64,000 bases of DNA from [Clostridium] citroniae WAL-17108 (GCF_000233455.1 NZ_JH376432.1:1-64000), one strand, 5' to 3'; shown: positions 35,215-43,771, counted from the first letter of the stretch. Made by a program: numbers and translations. Notes: a model not told the origin generated them from the letters alone.

Positions 35215-35243
35215 ATTGTACAGTATTTTAAGTGTTAAAACAA
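35215..35243 (-). promoter_or_regulatory. fabT promoter with embedded inverted repeat
   Basis: -35 TTGTTT (35238-35243), 17-bp spacer, -10 TACAAT (35215-35220). The spacer contains TTTTAA-CAC-TTAAAA (35226-35240), a 6+3+6 inverted repeat with the same geometry as the fab operon palindrome but different bases. Possible autoregulatory site. Confidence 0.65.
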
Positions 35244-35316
35244 CCCCCTAAATCCTTATAAAATTCTTAACAGGTTGTGATTTTTCTGTGTCCTTTGTAA
35301 TTCAAATACGATTAAA

Positions 35317-36666
35317 TTATGATCTAAAGACAAGACGGGCAAATGTTTCTCCCCTCTCCTCAAAATTCTTGAATATCCCATAGCTGGCGGCGGCCGGCGA
35401 AAGCACACAGCTACAGCCCGGCCTTGTTATCTCCCTGGCCCGTCTGACTCCGTCCTCCAGATGCTCAGCCAGGATCAGCCTGGACCTGTTTTCAAAATCA
35501 GGGTAATATCTGTATATCTCCTGGTAGATCCTCTTGCCGGTCGCCTCCATCAGGATAATATGCCTCACCTGACACTGGGACAGGTACTCGATCAGCTCCC
35601 GGTAATCAATCCCCCGGTCCATTCCTCCGATCAATACCGTATCCGTATCCTTCAGGGTCTTTAACGCCTGGATCGTGGTATCACAGATGGTGGAAATGGA
35701 ATCGTCATAATATTTGACCCCATCCCGCTCTCCCAAATACTGAAGCCTGTGGGGCAGCGGCTCATAGGTTTTAAGGCCCTGGGTAAACAGTTCCTCATCC
35801 ATGCCCAGGATCCGGCACACGGCATAGACCACCCCGATATCAAAATAGTTGTGCTGTCCCAGAAGCTTGATCTGGTCCACGGGTATCCTGTAAGACTGGG
35901 CATCGTACCTGATCCAGGTCTCGCCTTTTTCTTCTGAAACACATAGCTGGGCATCCGGTGCATCCACCCCGGCCCTAATCAGCCTGGAGGGACAGGTTCC
36001 TTCCTGCGGAAGGCACTGTACATTACAGATCAGCATATCCGATCCTGTCTGGTTCTTAAAAATGCGGTGTTTGCTCTCCACGTATTTTTCCATGGTGCCG
36101 TAGTGGTCCAGGTGCTCCTCGTGGATATTTACCAGAATCCCAATATGCGGGGACACGGTCATATACTCCAGCTGATGGCAGGACAGTTCAAACACGATCC
36201 TGGTATCCTTTGTCACTTCCTCCATGTGGTCCAGGGCAGGTATGCCTATATTGCCCAGGATCATGGTATCCATGCCTGCATTTTTTAATATGTGATACAG
36301 CAGTGTGGTAACCGTACTCTTTCCTTTGGTGCCTGTAATTCCTATGATCTGGTCACGGAAAAGCTGGAAAAACACCTCTGTCTGGGAGAGGATCCTGCAC
36401 TTGTATTCCTCCGCCGGCTTTTCCAGCACAATACCCGGGCTTTTAAACACCACATCATAGTTATCCAGGCATTTCTGGTAATCCGGTCCTGTTATCCACA
36501 ATCCATCCTCATCCGGCCTGGATGCAGGGGATGACACATCCGCAATATCCAGCTTCTCATAGCCCCGGACCTGTCTGAGAACGTGGTACGTGGACTGTCC
36601 TTCCCTTCCAAATCCCAGAAGCAGTACGCGCTTCCCCTGAATCCATGGTTTTATCTTCTCTATCAT
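35317..36666 (-). CDS. MurD-like UDP-MurNAc-L-Ala:glutamate ligase (MurD2 candidate)
   Basis: 449 residues. Mur ligase with N-terminal Rossmann domain (RVLLLGFGREGQSTYHVL), P-loop GITGTKGKSTVTTLL (~105-119), NIHEEHLDHYGTMEKYVESKH (carbamylated-Lys/Mg region), and C-terminal YYDDSISTICDTTIQAL and LIGGMDRGIDY. It adds glutamate to UDP-MurNAc-L-Ala in the cytoplasm. It lies 11 nt after the MurL-type epimerase gene. In Xanthomonas such a pair (MurD2-MurL) uses L-Glu, which is then epimerised. ATG 36666 is favoured: AAGGAG lies 7 nt upstream. Confidence 0.87.
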   Translation of the reverse strand: MIEKIKPWIQGKRVLLLGFGREGQSTYHVLRQVRGYEKLDIADVSSPASRPDEDGLWITGPDYQKCLDNYDVVFKSPGIVLEKPAEEYKCRILSQTEVFFQLFRDQIIGITGTKGKSTVTTLLYHILKNAGMDTMILGNIGIPALDHMEEVTKDTRIVFELSCHQLEYMTVSPHIGILVNIHEEHLDHYGTMEKYVESKHRIFKNQTGSDMLICNVQCLPQEGTCPSRLIRAGVDAPDAQLCVSEEKGETWIRYDAQSYRIPVDQIKLLGQHNYFDIGVVYAVCRILGMDEELFTQGLKTYEPLPHRLQYLGERDGVKYYDDSISTICDTTIQALKTLKDTDTVLIGGMDRGIDYRELIEYLSQCQVRHIILMEATGKRIYQEIYRYYPDFENRSRLILAEHLEDGVRRAREITRPGCSCVLSPAAASYGIFKNFEERGETFARLVFRS

Positions 36667-36677
36667 GTCCATTCTCC

Positions 36678-38111
36678 TTACGCGGTTACAGGTCCTGATA
36701 CGCATTGTTCCTTTACCAGGCTGAGCCAGGGTTCAGGCACCAGGTTTTCCCCGTCATAATAGGAGGAATACTGGTCTCCCTCCTCCTTATACCGGTCATA
36801 CAGGCCGGTCCCTTTATAATAGGAAAGGAGCAGCGGAAGGTCTTCCCCGTCCCTTTCCATCCTGTCAATGGTCATCACAATGGCCGTATTGATCTCCGCC
36901 CGGCTGCCCACACACTCAAAGGGCTTCTCCTCCTGAATGCCAACCAGCTGCTCCAGGGTGGTCTTCATGGATCCATCCTCCAACATATCTTTTCCAAATA
37001 TCTCCCTTACCTCCTGAGAGGATAGGAAGGGTGAAAGGATCAGATATACGAACAGGCACTTGGGGCAGCGGCCACACCAGCTGTCCGTCCTGCTTCCCGC
37101 ATTGCAGCTCCTGAATATACCATGATACTGCTTCTGCCCTGCAAAATACCTTGCGATCTGGAATTCGCTTAACGGGCGCAGCATACTGAAATAATAGGCG
37201 CTGCCCGGCAGATACCTCATCTCATATCTGTGGAAATCCTCTTCAAACTTAAAACTTTTGGAGTACTGGTGGTTTACCGTGCTCCCCTGGACCGTACTCT
37301 CATTGGCACTGGATTCATTGGAAAGCGCCACCCAGTCCAGGCCGTACATCCTGGCTGCCAGAATGCTGGAAAATGCCACCAGCGCGGAGAAGGGCGTATG
37401 GCCATTGAGATATCCCTGCCTGTTAAGCTCCAGCATACCGGGATCCAGGGTGCGCCTGACACTGATGATGCGATCCTCCTCAAGTCCGGCCGACCGGGTG
37501 GTGTGGATGGTGGCTCCTCTGGGATTGATAATGTACCCATAAAGAGGTTCTCCCGCACTGCGCAGAAGTTCCAGGGTCACAGCCGAATCCTTCCCGCCTC
37601 CGATGGGAACCAGCACCCCCTTCCTCCGGTGGGACCGGGCCTGTTCCCGGAAATCCCGGGGCAATTCCCCATGAACCTGCGCTGATTTCAGCGATGCCTC
37701 TTCCTGCACATTGGATACAATATCCATAAAGGTGTCAGGATCCGCTTCTGTGATCTGATTTACATAAAAGAACTCGCCCAGTCCGTTATAATAAAGGTCC
37801 TTCCACCAACTTACCTGATCCTGGTTTAATACACCTGCCTCCACCATCACCTGAGGCGGGCAGGCAATCTTCCAATAACTGATAAGCTCTACCATACCCA
37901 ATGAAAACACCATATCCCGTATAAGCCCGTCCTGCGCCCATACAGCAGTATCCCCATTCCTTTTGGGAAATCTCCAGGTGGGTGCAAAGGAGGACAGCCC
38001 CTCGATCTCAAACCTGTATGTGATCCTTAACTCACAGCTATCTTCCTCTATATCATATCCTTTGTAAATAAACCGCGGATACTGCCCGCGCAGTCTCTGA
38101 TACTGTTCCAT
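36678..38111 (-). CDS. murL: UDP-MurNAc-L-Ala-L-Glu epimerase (MurL-type)
   Basis: 477 residues. A PP-loop ATP-pyrophosphatase motif, PIGGGKDSAVTLELL, lies at ~169-183, followed by SNESSANESTVQG (~265-277). A Cys cluster CGRCPKCLF sits near residue 350. N-terminal YRFEIEGLSSFAPTWRF is also MurL-like. MurL adenylates the terminal L-Glu of UDP-MurNAc-L-Ala-L-Glu and inverts it to D-Glu, so a cell can make peptidoglycan without glutamate racemase. Pairing with a MurD-like ligase strongly supports this. The PP-loop alone would also fit other adenylating enzymes. Promoter and structured leader lie upstream. Confidence 0.82.
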   Translation of the reverse strand: MEQYQRLRGQYPRFIYKGYDIEEDSCELRITYRFEIEGLSSFAPTWRFPKRNGDTAVWAQDGLIRDMVFSLGMVELISYWKIACPPQVMVEAGVLNQDQVSWWKDLYYNGLGEFFYVNQITEADPDTFMDIVSNVQEEASLKSAQVHGELPRDFREQARSHRRKGVLVPIGGGKDSAVTLELLRSAGEPLYGYIINPRGATIHTTRSAGLEEDRIISVRRTLDPGMLELNRQGYLNGHTPFSALVAFSSILAARMYGLDWVALSNESSANESTVQGSTVNHQYSKSFKFEEDFHRYEMRYLPGSAYYFSMLRPLSEFQIARYFAGQKQYHGIFRSCNAGSRTDSWCGRCPKCLFVYLILSPFLSSQEVREIFGKDMLEDGSMKTTLEQLVGIQEEKPFECVGSRAEINTAIVMTIDRMERDGEDLPLLLSYYKGTGLYDRYKEEGDQYSSYYDGENLVPEPWLSLVKEQCVSGPVTA

Positions 38112-38140
38112 CTATGGTCCCTTTCCTGAACAACACAAAC

Positions 38141-38198
38141 CCGCTGTACATAATCCCCCTGGCTCTTACCATGCCTATACAGGGCGCATATACAGCGG
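38141..38198 (-). other. Structured 5' leader of the murL-murD operon
   Basis: CCGCTGTA (38191-38198) and TACAGCGG (38141-38148) form an 8-bp closing stem around 42 nt rich in internal pairing, inside a ~100-nt leader between the start site (~38212) and ATG 38111. No known riboswitch class is recognised. Confidence 0.45.
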
Positions 38199-38218
38199 AT
38201 TCCCTCTTTTCTATGGCT

Positions 38219-38247
38219 ATTATAGTCAATAACCCTTGATTTTGCAA
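38219..38247 (-). promoter_or_regulatory. murL-murD promoter
   Basis: -35 TTGCAA (38242-38247), 17-bp spacer, -10 TATAAT (38219-38224). It lies immediately after the spmB stop codon. Confidence 0.8.
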
Positions 38248-38254
38248 TGTTTTT

Positions 38255-38785
38255 TTAGCCGGAGACGGCTCCTGCCAGGACCACGCTCACCGCTACCCCG
38301 GCCGCGGTGGCTATGAGGCCGCCTGCCAGCGTATATCTGGTCTTTCTGATCCCCACGGAACCGAAATACACACTCATGCAATAGAGGACGGTCTCCGTAC
38401 TGCTCATAAGAATGGAAGCAATCAGGCCAATACTGGAATCCGTACCGAATTCCTTAAAAATATCCAGCACCAATCCTGTTGCCGCGGAGTTGGAAACCAG
38501 GCGCACCAGTATGACAGGTACGATTTGCGGAGGAAGATGGATCAGGGCCGCAGGGGCCATAAGCATTTTCCCAAGGAAATCCAGAAAACCGGATGCCCTC
38601 AGCACACCTACGGAAACCATAAGCCCCACCAGGGTGGGCAGTATGCCCGCCACTGTCTTCATGCCGTCTTTTGCACCGTCTATGAAATCGTCCAGCACCG
38701 GACGCCCTGACAGCAGTCCGAACCCCACAATGTAAAATATCATCAGCGGCACCATGGCCTCGGACAGGAAAATAATGAACCTCAT
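38255..38785 (-). CDS. spmB: Spore maturation protein B
   Basis: 176 residues, nearly all hydrophobic. MVPLMIFYIVGFGLLSGRPV, DGAKDGMKTVAGILPTLVGLMVSVG and RLVSNSAATGLVLDIFKEFG are typical of SpmB and related nucleoside-recognition (Gate) domain proteins. SpmA and SpmB are needed for normal spore core dehydration. GGAG lies 8 nt before ATG 38785. Unlike most spore formers, spmA is not adjacent; it lies 4.2 kb upstream. Confidence 0.93.
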   Translation of the reverse strand: MRFIIFLSEAMVPLMIFYIVGFGLLSGRPVLDDFIDGAKDGMKTVAGILPTLVGLMVSVGVLRASGFLDFLGKMLMAPAALIHLPPQIVPVILVRLVSNSAATGLVLDIFKEFGTDSSIGLIASILMSSTETVLYCMSVYFGSVGIRKTRYTLAGGLIATAAGVAVSVVLAGAVSG

Positions 38786-38866
38786 ACAGGTATCTCCGGT
38801 TCGCTTCTTTAATATAATGGTATTCCCTGCCGGAAGGTTTCATGACCGTTTCATGACCTGCTATTT

Positions 38867-39532
38867 TTACAAAAGGGGAATCCAGGCCGGCTCCCAGGAT
38901 GCCGGGGAGAGGTCCGCGCTGCACACTGCCATCCGGCTGTTTTCCAGGGCAAACTCCTTAAAATAATAATGCCTGTCATCCACGGTCTGGTCCACCTCTA
39001 TCTCCCTGCCGTCCAGGCGGATCTCAAAGGCATTTAAGGGCAGCCTCATCCCCAGCCCGGTTACCTTCATAAAGCTTTCCTTTAGGACCCATAAGCGGAA
39101 AAATGCCTCCCGCCGGGACTCCTCATCCTCTATCTTCTCCAGATAGCGGTACTCCCCTCCATGAAAAAAACGCCGCGCCGTCTTCTCCTTCATGACTCCC
39201 ACGGTCTCCACATCGATCCCCACCGGACCCACACCGCAGACCCCGGCCGCAAAGTCCCCTGAATGGGTCAGGTTAAAATGGATATCCGGCCGGCCGGTCA
39301 CGGATGCCTTTCCATTGTCCCCATATTCCAGCTGTGTTTTCACCGGATCAAGGCCGTACTGCTTTAAGATGGCCCCCAGCACAATGCCTGCGCCCAGGGA
39401 GCGCAGCCGGTCGCCCTCCATCTTGTGGCTGACGATTTTATTCCGGCGCTCCTTTGACATCTGATCAAACCAGGTCTGGTATATGGATCCGTCTCTCAGT
39501 CCATTGATGTTAACTATAAATATATGTTCCAT
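38867..39532 (-). CDS. 4'-phosphopantetheinyl transferase, Sfp type
   Basis: 221 residues. Transfers phosphopantetheine from CoA to carrier proteins. Sfp/Gsp signature motifs: FNLTHSGDFAAGVCG, VGIDVETVG (Mg-binding Asp and Glu) and FFRLWVLKESFMKVTG (WxxKES). ATG 39532 is preferred, with GGAG 10 nt upstream overlapping the cysK stop; the longer reading frame to 39865 runs inside cysK and is spurious. Its target may be the ACP of the fab operon or a peptide synthetase elsewhere; no NRPS/PKS lies here. Confidence 0.9.
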   Translation of the reverse strand: MEHIFIVNINGLRDGSIYQTWFDQMSKERRNKIVSHKMEGDRLRSLGAGIVLGAILKQYGLDPVKTQLEYGDNGKASVTGRPDIHFNLTHSGDFAAGVCGVGPVGIDVETVGVMKEKTARRFFHGGEYRYLEKIEDEESRREAFFRLWVLKESFMKVTGLGMRLPLNAFEIRLDGREIEVDQTVDDRHYYFKEFALENSRMAVCSADLSPASWEPAWIPLL

Positions 39533-39539
39533 TTTATCG

Positions 39540-40472
39540 TCACTCCACAAACAGGGGCGTGGAATAATACCTGTCACCGCTGTCCGGAAGCAGGGCCACA
39601 ATGGTCTTTCCCTCATTCTCCGGCCGCTTGGCGGCCTGGATGGCAGCATATAAGACAGCGCCTGAGGATATGCCTGTGAGCAGCCCCTCTGTGCGCGCCA
39701 GCATCTTGGATGTTGCAAAGGGCACATCATTGTCAACTGTGATAATCTCATCATAAATGCCGGTGTCCAGGACCTCAGGCACAAATCCGGCGCCAATGCC
39801 TTGGATCTTGTGAGGGCCGGCCGCCCTTCCTGAAAGTACTGCTGAAGCAGCCGGCTCCACTGCAATCACTTTCAGATCCGGATTCTTTCGTTTCAGATAA
39901 GTTCCTGTTCCGGTGATGGTGCCGCCTGTGCCCACACTGGCCACAAACAGGTCCACCTTCCCCTGGGTATCTCTCCAGATCTCAGGTCCGGTTGTCTCCA
40001 TATGGGCCTTGGGATTCACGGGATTCACAAACTGTCCGGGGATAAAGCTGCCCGGAATCTCCTTTGCCAGCTCCTCCGCTTTCTCAATCGCTCCTGTCAT
40101 ACCCAGTTCTCCGGGAGTCAGCACGATCTCCGCCCCGTAGGCTTTCAGGATATTGCGGCGCTCAATGCTCATGGTATCGGGCATGGTCAGTATCATCCTG
40201 TACCCCTTTGCCGCTGCAATGGATGCAAGACCGATCCCCGTATTACCGGACGTGGGCTCAATGATCACGGAACCAGGCTTTAAGATTCCCCTCTGCTCCG
40301 CATCCTCGATCATGGCCTTTCCCACCCGGTCCTTGACACTGCCCGCCGGGTTCAGATATTCCAGCTTTACAAGCAGGGTTGCCTTCAGCTTTTCCTGCTG
40401 TTCAATGTTTACAACCTCCACCAACGGGGTATTGCCTACCAGTTCCATGACACCTTTGTAGATCTTGGACAT
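39540..40472 (-). CDS. cysK: Cysteine synthase (O-acetylserine sulfhydrylase)
   Basis: 310 residues. PLP-dependent synthesis of cysteine from O-acetylserine and sulfide. ELVGNTPLVEV, PAGSVKDRVGKAMI (PLP Lys), EPTSGNTGIGLASIAA (substrate loop), SVGTGGTITGTG (PLP phosphate loop) and GISSGAVLYAA. ATG 40472 follows GGTGGGAATGT. It has its own consensus promoter and is followed after 7 nt by the sfp-type gene. Confidence 0.95.
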   Translation of the reverse strand: MSKIYKGVMELVGNTPLVEVVNIEQQEKLKATLLVKLEYLNPAGSVKDRVGKAMIEDAEQRGILKPGSVIIEPTSGNTGIGLASIAAAKGYRMILTMPDTMSIERRNILKAYGAEIVLTPGELGMTGAIEKAEELAKEIPGSFIPGQFVNPVNPKAHMETTGPEIWRDTQGKVDLFVASVGTGGTITGTGTYLKRKNPDLKVIAVEPAASAVLSGRAAGPHKIQGIGAGFVPEVLDTGIYDEIITVDNDVPFATSKMLARTEGLLTGISSGAVLYAAIQAAKRPENEGKTIVALLPDSGDRYYSTPLFVE

Positions 40473-40566
40473 ACATTCCCACCATCCCCTTCGGAGCATT
40501 TTTATTACGCTCAGATATATAAGGGCCTTTCTTTTATATTCATACTTAAACGCTAGGTTTAGTAGG

Positions 40567-40595
40567 ATTATATGACCGGACCCTGGTTTTGTCAA
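40567..40595 (-). promoter_or_regulatory. cysK promoter
   Basis: -35 TTGACA (40590-40595), 17-bp spacer, -10 TATAAT (40567-40572): full consensus. Just downstream, CTAAAC-CTAGC-GTTTAAG is an imperfect inverted repeat that could be an operator. Confidence 0.9.
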
Positions 40596-40648
40596 GTATT
40601 ATTCTGGAAGGGCGCCGCAAAATAACCTGACGCACCATGGCTTATAAC

Positions 40649-41593
40649 CTACTGCACCATGGCTCCATTCCCGTCAAAGGTATAAGATACACCGTCAATA
40701 TCCATGGTGGTGTCATGGATCATACAGCCGTTGGGGTCTAGATAATACCACAGACCGTCCACCTGCACCCACCCTGTCTGTTTTCTGTAATCCTTCATAT
40801 AATACCACCTGCCGTCCACATGCTTCCATCCGTCAGCCGGTATCATGGCATTGTAGTCGGCAAAAGCCAGCTCTATGGTCACATTTCCGTTGATCCCGTC
40901 CACGGACCCCGTATCCGTACACTGCCATATGGTTCGGTTGGGATAGCTGTTAACGGTTCCGTACCTGGCATACCAGATATCATAGGGGATTTGGCTGGTG
41001 TCCATGTTTTTTGTCAGCCACTCATTGTTGGCATAGACCACCGGGTGGTAACCTGCGTCCGCAATCGTTTTACAGAACGCATTTACATTATCCGTGATCT
41101 GCTGTCTTGACAGATTATTGTCCAGAAGATGCTGTGATTCCACGTCATAGGCAATAGGATAGGAGATAGGAAAATCCTTTATCACCTTGAGGACAAAATT
41201 TGCCTCATCCTCGGCAGTCTGCACATCCAGCGCCTGTGTATAGAAAAACACCCCTGCCTTGACCCCATTGGCCGCTGCCTCCGTCACATTCCTGTCGAAA
41301 TACGGGTCCTTATCCTTATAATACCCCACGCGGATCATTGCAAAGGAAACTCCGTCCGCAGCCACCTTCTCCCAGTCGATCCCATCTTCCCCATTGGCCC
41401 TGTTCTGATACTTTGTCACCGTGATCCCTTTTGCCAGGGCGCCTGCCACGGGCGCTCCGGACGCATCCACGTACTGCCCGTTCTCCAGGCTCCATGCCTG
41501 TGCTGCCATGACATTTACGGGCAGACCCGCTGCCAGTATGCCTGCCAGTACAACTGCCGCTTTGGCAGCTGTCATCCTGCTCCATCTTTTCAT
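40649..41593 (-). CDS. Secreted GH25 lysozyme with cell-wall-binding repeats
   Basis: 314 residues. Signal peptide to about residue 29 (VVLAGILAAGLPVNVMAA). GH25 muramidase domain ~50-245: GIDWEKVAADGVSFAMIRVGYY, VFFYTQALDVQTAEDEANFVL, the catalytic pair in PIAYDVESQ, and IWYARYG. C-terminal choline-binding-type repeats follow (GWKHVDGRWYYMKD; GWVQVDGLWYYLDPNG). The enzyme cleaves MurNAc-GlcNAc bonds outside the cell. AGAGGTGG lies 6 nt before ATG 41593. A role in spore or cell wall turnover fits the spm neighbours. Confidence 0.9.
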   Translation of the reverse strand: MKRWSRMTAAKAAVVLAGILAAGLPVNVMAAQAWSLENGQYVDASGAPVAGALAKGITVTKYQNRANGEDGIDWEKVAADGVSFAMIRVGYYKDKDPYFDRNVTEAAANGVKAGVFFYTQALDVQTAEDEANFVLKVIKDFPISYPIAYDVESQHLLDNNLSRQQITDNVNAFCKTIADAGYHPVVYANNEWLTKNMDTSQIPYDIWYARYGTVNSYPNRTIWQCTDTGSVDGINGNVTIELAFADYNAMIPADGWKHVDGRWYYMKDYRKQTGWVQVDGLWYYLDPNGCMIHDTTMDIDGVSYTFDGNGAMVQ

Positions 41594-41606
41594 TTTTCCA
41601 CCTCTT

Positions 41607-42827
41607 TCAGAATAACCAGACCGTAACCACATCCCCCTCTGAGAGAGGGCCGCTGCCCCCCGGGACATCAATCATACAGTTGCACCCCGACAGGCTGCCG
41701 ATCCCGCCGGACGAATGCCCCTTTTCAGGTATTGATACGTATCCGCCTTCTATTCTAGCACGTATGAACCTTCGTGTATTTGAGGATTTCTTAAAGTTTC
41801 CTTTCATCTTGGCCCGTACCTTTACGGCCCTCCACCGTATATCCCCCGAAAGGCGCGCAAGAGCAGGAAGGGCCAGAAGTTCAAAGGTTGCCAGACTGGC
41901 AAAGGGATTTCCCGATAATGCCAGAAGCACGCTGTCCCCTCTCACCGCTCCCAGCACAGGGCTGCCGGGCTTTGCATCAATCCCCTGAAAAAGCAGGCGG
42001 GTACAGACCATCTCTGCCACGCCGGGCATAAAATCCTTTTTCCCCACCGACACCCCGCCTGTTGTGATGACCAGGGAGTATCGGGAGAGCAGCTGGTCCA
42101 CCCGGTCTGCCAGGACCTGGGGATCATCCGCCGCCGCAGGATATATTTCGGCCCGGATCCCCAGTTCCATCAGACGGGCGGCCAGCATCATGCTGTTGGA
42201 ATCATAGATCTTCCCCGGCCCCAGGGGAATTCCCGGTGCAGACAGCTCGTCCCCCGTGGACATCACCGCCACCCTGGGCTTTTCATATACCTCTACCCAT
42301 TCCATTCCCTGTCCTGACATGACCCCGATGTGGGCAAAGGCTATCCTTGTCCCGGCCTCGATGAGGCAATCCCCAGCGGAAATATCCTCCCCTTCATAAC
42401 AGAGGTTGCTTCCCCGGTCCACACATGCATAAAAACACACCTCCTCATCGCCCTGGTCCGTATCCTCCTGGCGGACGACACAGTCCGCTCCTTCCGGCAC
42501 CGGGGCGCCTGTCATGATCCGGTCTGCCATACCGGCTGGCAGGGGCCGCACCCGGCCGCTTCCCGCCGGCAGGTACTGGCTCACGGGAAGCTTTACCGGA
42601 CGCTCTCCGGACGCTCCCCGTATGTCGGAAGCCCTCAGGGCATAGCCGTCAAGAGGGCTTCTGGTAAAGGGCGGCTGGGGGATCCGGGCTTTCACCGGGA
42701 CTGCCAGAACACGTCCCAGTCCCTGAAGCAGCGAAACCGTCTCCGTCCCCTTCGGATATGGCAGGGACTGCACAATAAGGGATATTGCCTCTTCCACAGG
42801 TGTTTCCCCTCTGACATACTGTTTCAT
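41607..42827 (-). CDS. moeA: Molybdopterin molybdenumtransferase MoeA
   Basis: 406 residues. Inserts molybdate into adenylated molybdopterin. N-terminal VEEAISLIVQSL, PPFTRSPLDGYALRASD, PVPEGADCVVRQED, the MogA-like core VITTGGVSVGKKDFMPG, LALSGNPFASLATFELL, and a C-terminal beta domain. No other moa/mob gene or molybdoenzyme lies in the window. It lies between spmA and the lysozyme gene and has its own promoter. Confidence 0.94.
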   Translation of the reverse strand: MKQYVRGETPVEEAISLIVQSLPYPKGTETVSLLQGLGRVLAVPVKARIPQPPFTRSPLDGYALRASDIRGASGERPVKLPVSQYLPAGSGRVRPLPAGMADRIMTGAPVPEGADCVVRQEDTDQGDEEVCFYACVDRGSNLCYEGEDISAGDCLIEAGTRIAFAHIGVMSGQGMEWVEVYEKPRVAVMSTGDELSAPGIPLGPGKIYDSNSMMLAARLMELGIRAEIYPAAADDPQVLADRVDQLLSRYSLVITTGGVSVGKKDFMPGVAEMVCTRLLFQGIDAKPGSPVLGAVRGDSVLLALSGNPFASLATFELLALPALARLSGDIRWRAVKVRAKMKGNFKKSSNTRRFIRARIEGGYVSIPEKGHSSGGIGSLSGCNCMIDVPGGSGPLSEGDVVTVWLF

Positions 42828-42866
42828 CGCCTATCTCCTTTTCGGGCTGCTTTTATATGTGCCCAC

Positions 42867-42896
42867 ATTATAGCACACCTTGTTCCGGCTTTGCAA
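42867..42896 (-). promoter_or_regulatory. moeA promoter
   Basis: -35 TTGCAA (42891-42896), 18-bp spacer, -10 TATAAT (42867-42872). Confidence 0.75.
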
Positions 42897-42952
42897 GGCA
42901 GCCCTCCGGGAAGGGAGGGGGCACGGGAGGAATAGGATGATACATTCAGTTG

Positions 42953-43549
42953 TCACGGACTGCGCTTTCTGTCCATCACCTTGCAGAATATCACTGCCAC
43001 TACTGTGGATAAAAACGTGGCCACAAGCGCCGGCCCCACAATGGCGGTGGGATTCACGCTGCCGTACTGGCTTCTGTAGGCGATCATATTCATAGGGATC
43101 AGCTGCAGGGATGAAATGTTTATGATCAGGAATGTGCACATCTCGTTGCTGGCAGTCCCGCCCCCGTACTCTCCCCGATCTTCCTCCACCTTTTTCAGTT
43201 CCTCCATGGCCTTGATCCCGGCCGGAGTGGCTGCCCATCCTAATCCCAGTATGTTGGCGATCATGTTGACCGCGATCTGTTTCCTGGCCTCACCCTGGGG
43301 GGAAAGGCGGGGAAACAGGAAGGTGAGTAACGGGGACATCCTCCCGGCCAGCTGGTCAACAAGGCCGGAGCGGTGTCCGATCTCCAGAACTCCGGTCCAA
43401 AGGGACATGACCCCCAGCATAGTGATGCAAAGGGTCACCGCCTCCTTTGAAGACTGCAGGGCGCCTTCGGTCACTGCCGGAAGCTGGCCGTGGAACGCCC
43501 CCCAGAGGATACCGATGATCATCATACCTGCCCAAAGATAATTAAGCAT
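42953..43549 (-). CDS. spmA: Spore maturation protein A
   Basis: 198 residues, multi-pass membrane protein: MLNYLWAGMMIIGILWGAFHG, VMSLWTGVLEIGHRSGLVDQL, and the conserved ANILGLGWAATPAGIKAMEEL and NEMCTFLIINISSLQLIPMN. Works with SpmB in forespore core dehydration. The nearest purine-rich site, AGGCAGG, is rather far (~12 nt) from ATG 43549. spmB is four genes downstream instead of adjacent. Confidence 0.94.
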   Translation of the reverse strand: MLNYLWAGMMIIGILWGAFHGQLPAVTEGALQSSKEAVTLCITMLGVMSLWTGVLEIGHRSGLVDQLAGRMSPLLTFLFPRLSPQGEARKQIAVNMIANILGLGWAATPAGIKAMEELKKVEEDRGEYGGGTASNEMCTFLIINISSLQLIPMNMIAYRSQYGSVNPTAIVGPALVATFLSTVVAVIFCKVMDRKRSP

Positions 43550-43711
43550 TTTATAAAATACCTGCCTGACACATTTTATTACATTCTATTTCCATCTTTC
43601 TATCCATATTCTTCCTAAATTCCAGATCCCAGCCCTTATTCTGCGGTCATTATCCTAAATATCCAAAATCTGTATTTTTTGTAAGAAAGTTTACGTGATC
43701 TTACAGCAAAT

Positions 43712-43730
43712 ATTACGGTTCATTACGGTT
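43712..43730 (+). repeat. Direct repeats upstream of the cell-wall-binding gene promoter
   Basis: ATTACGGTT at 43712-43720 and 43722-43730, one helical turn apart and ending 12 bp before the -35 box. Possible activator site. The rest of the 314-bp gap (43550-43711) shows nothing I can name. Confidence 0.4.
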
Positions 43731-43742
43731 ACCTGACATCTA

Positions 43743-43771
43743 TTGACCTTGGAGCGGCTCCATAGTATATT
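43743..43771 (+). promoter_or_regulatory. Promoter of the cell-wall-binding protein, with palindromic spacer
   Basis: -35 TTGACC (43743-43748), 17-bp spacer, -10 TATATT (43766-43771). The spacer contains TGGAGC-G-GCTCCA, a 6+1+6 palindrome well placed for repressor binding. Confidence 0.75.

Noticed and set aside
38053..38247. 64-codon minus-strand frame over the murL leader
   Set aside because: It starts before the mapped promoter -10 box and has no ribosome binding site, so it cannot be translated from the murL transcript as drawn; the stem-loop explains the region better.
38245..38262. AGCCG-TCTC-CGGCT hairpin at the end of spmB as terminator
   Set aside because: In the spmB transcript it is followed by A residues, not U residues.
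39533..39865. N-terminal extension of the Sfp-type gene
   Set aside because: It lies entirely inside cysK in another frame, and the ATG at 39532 has a Shine-Dalgarno and matches the family start.
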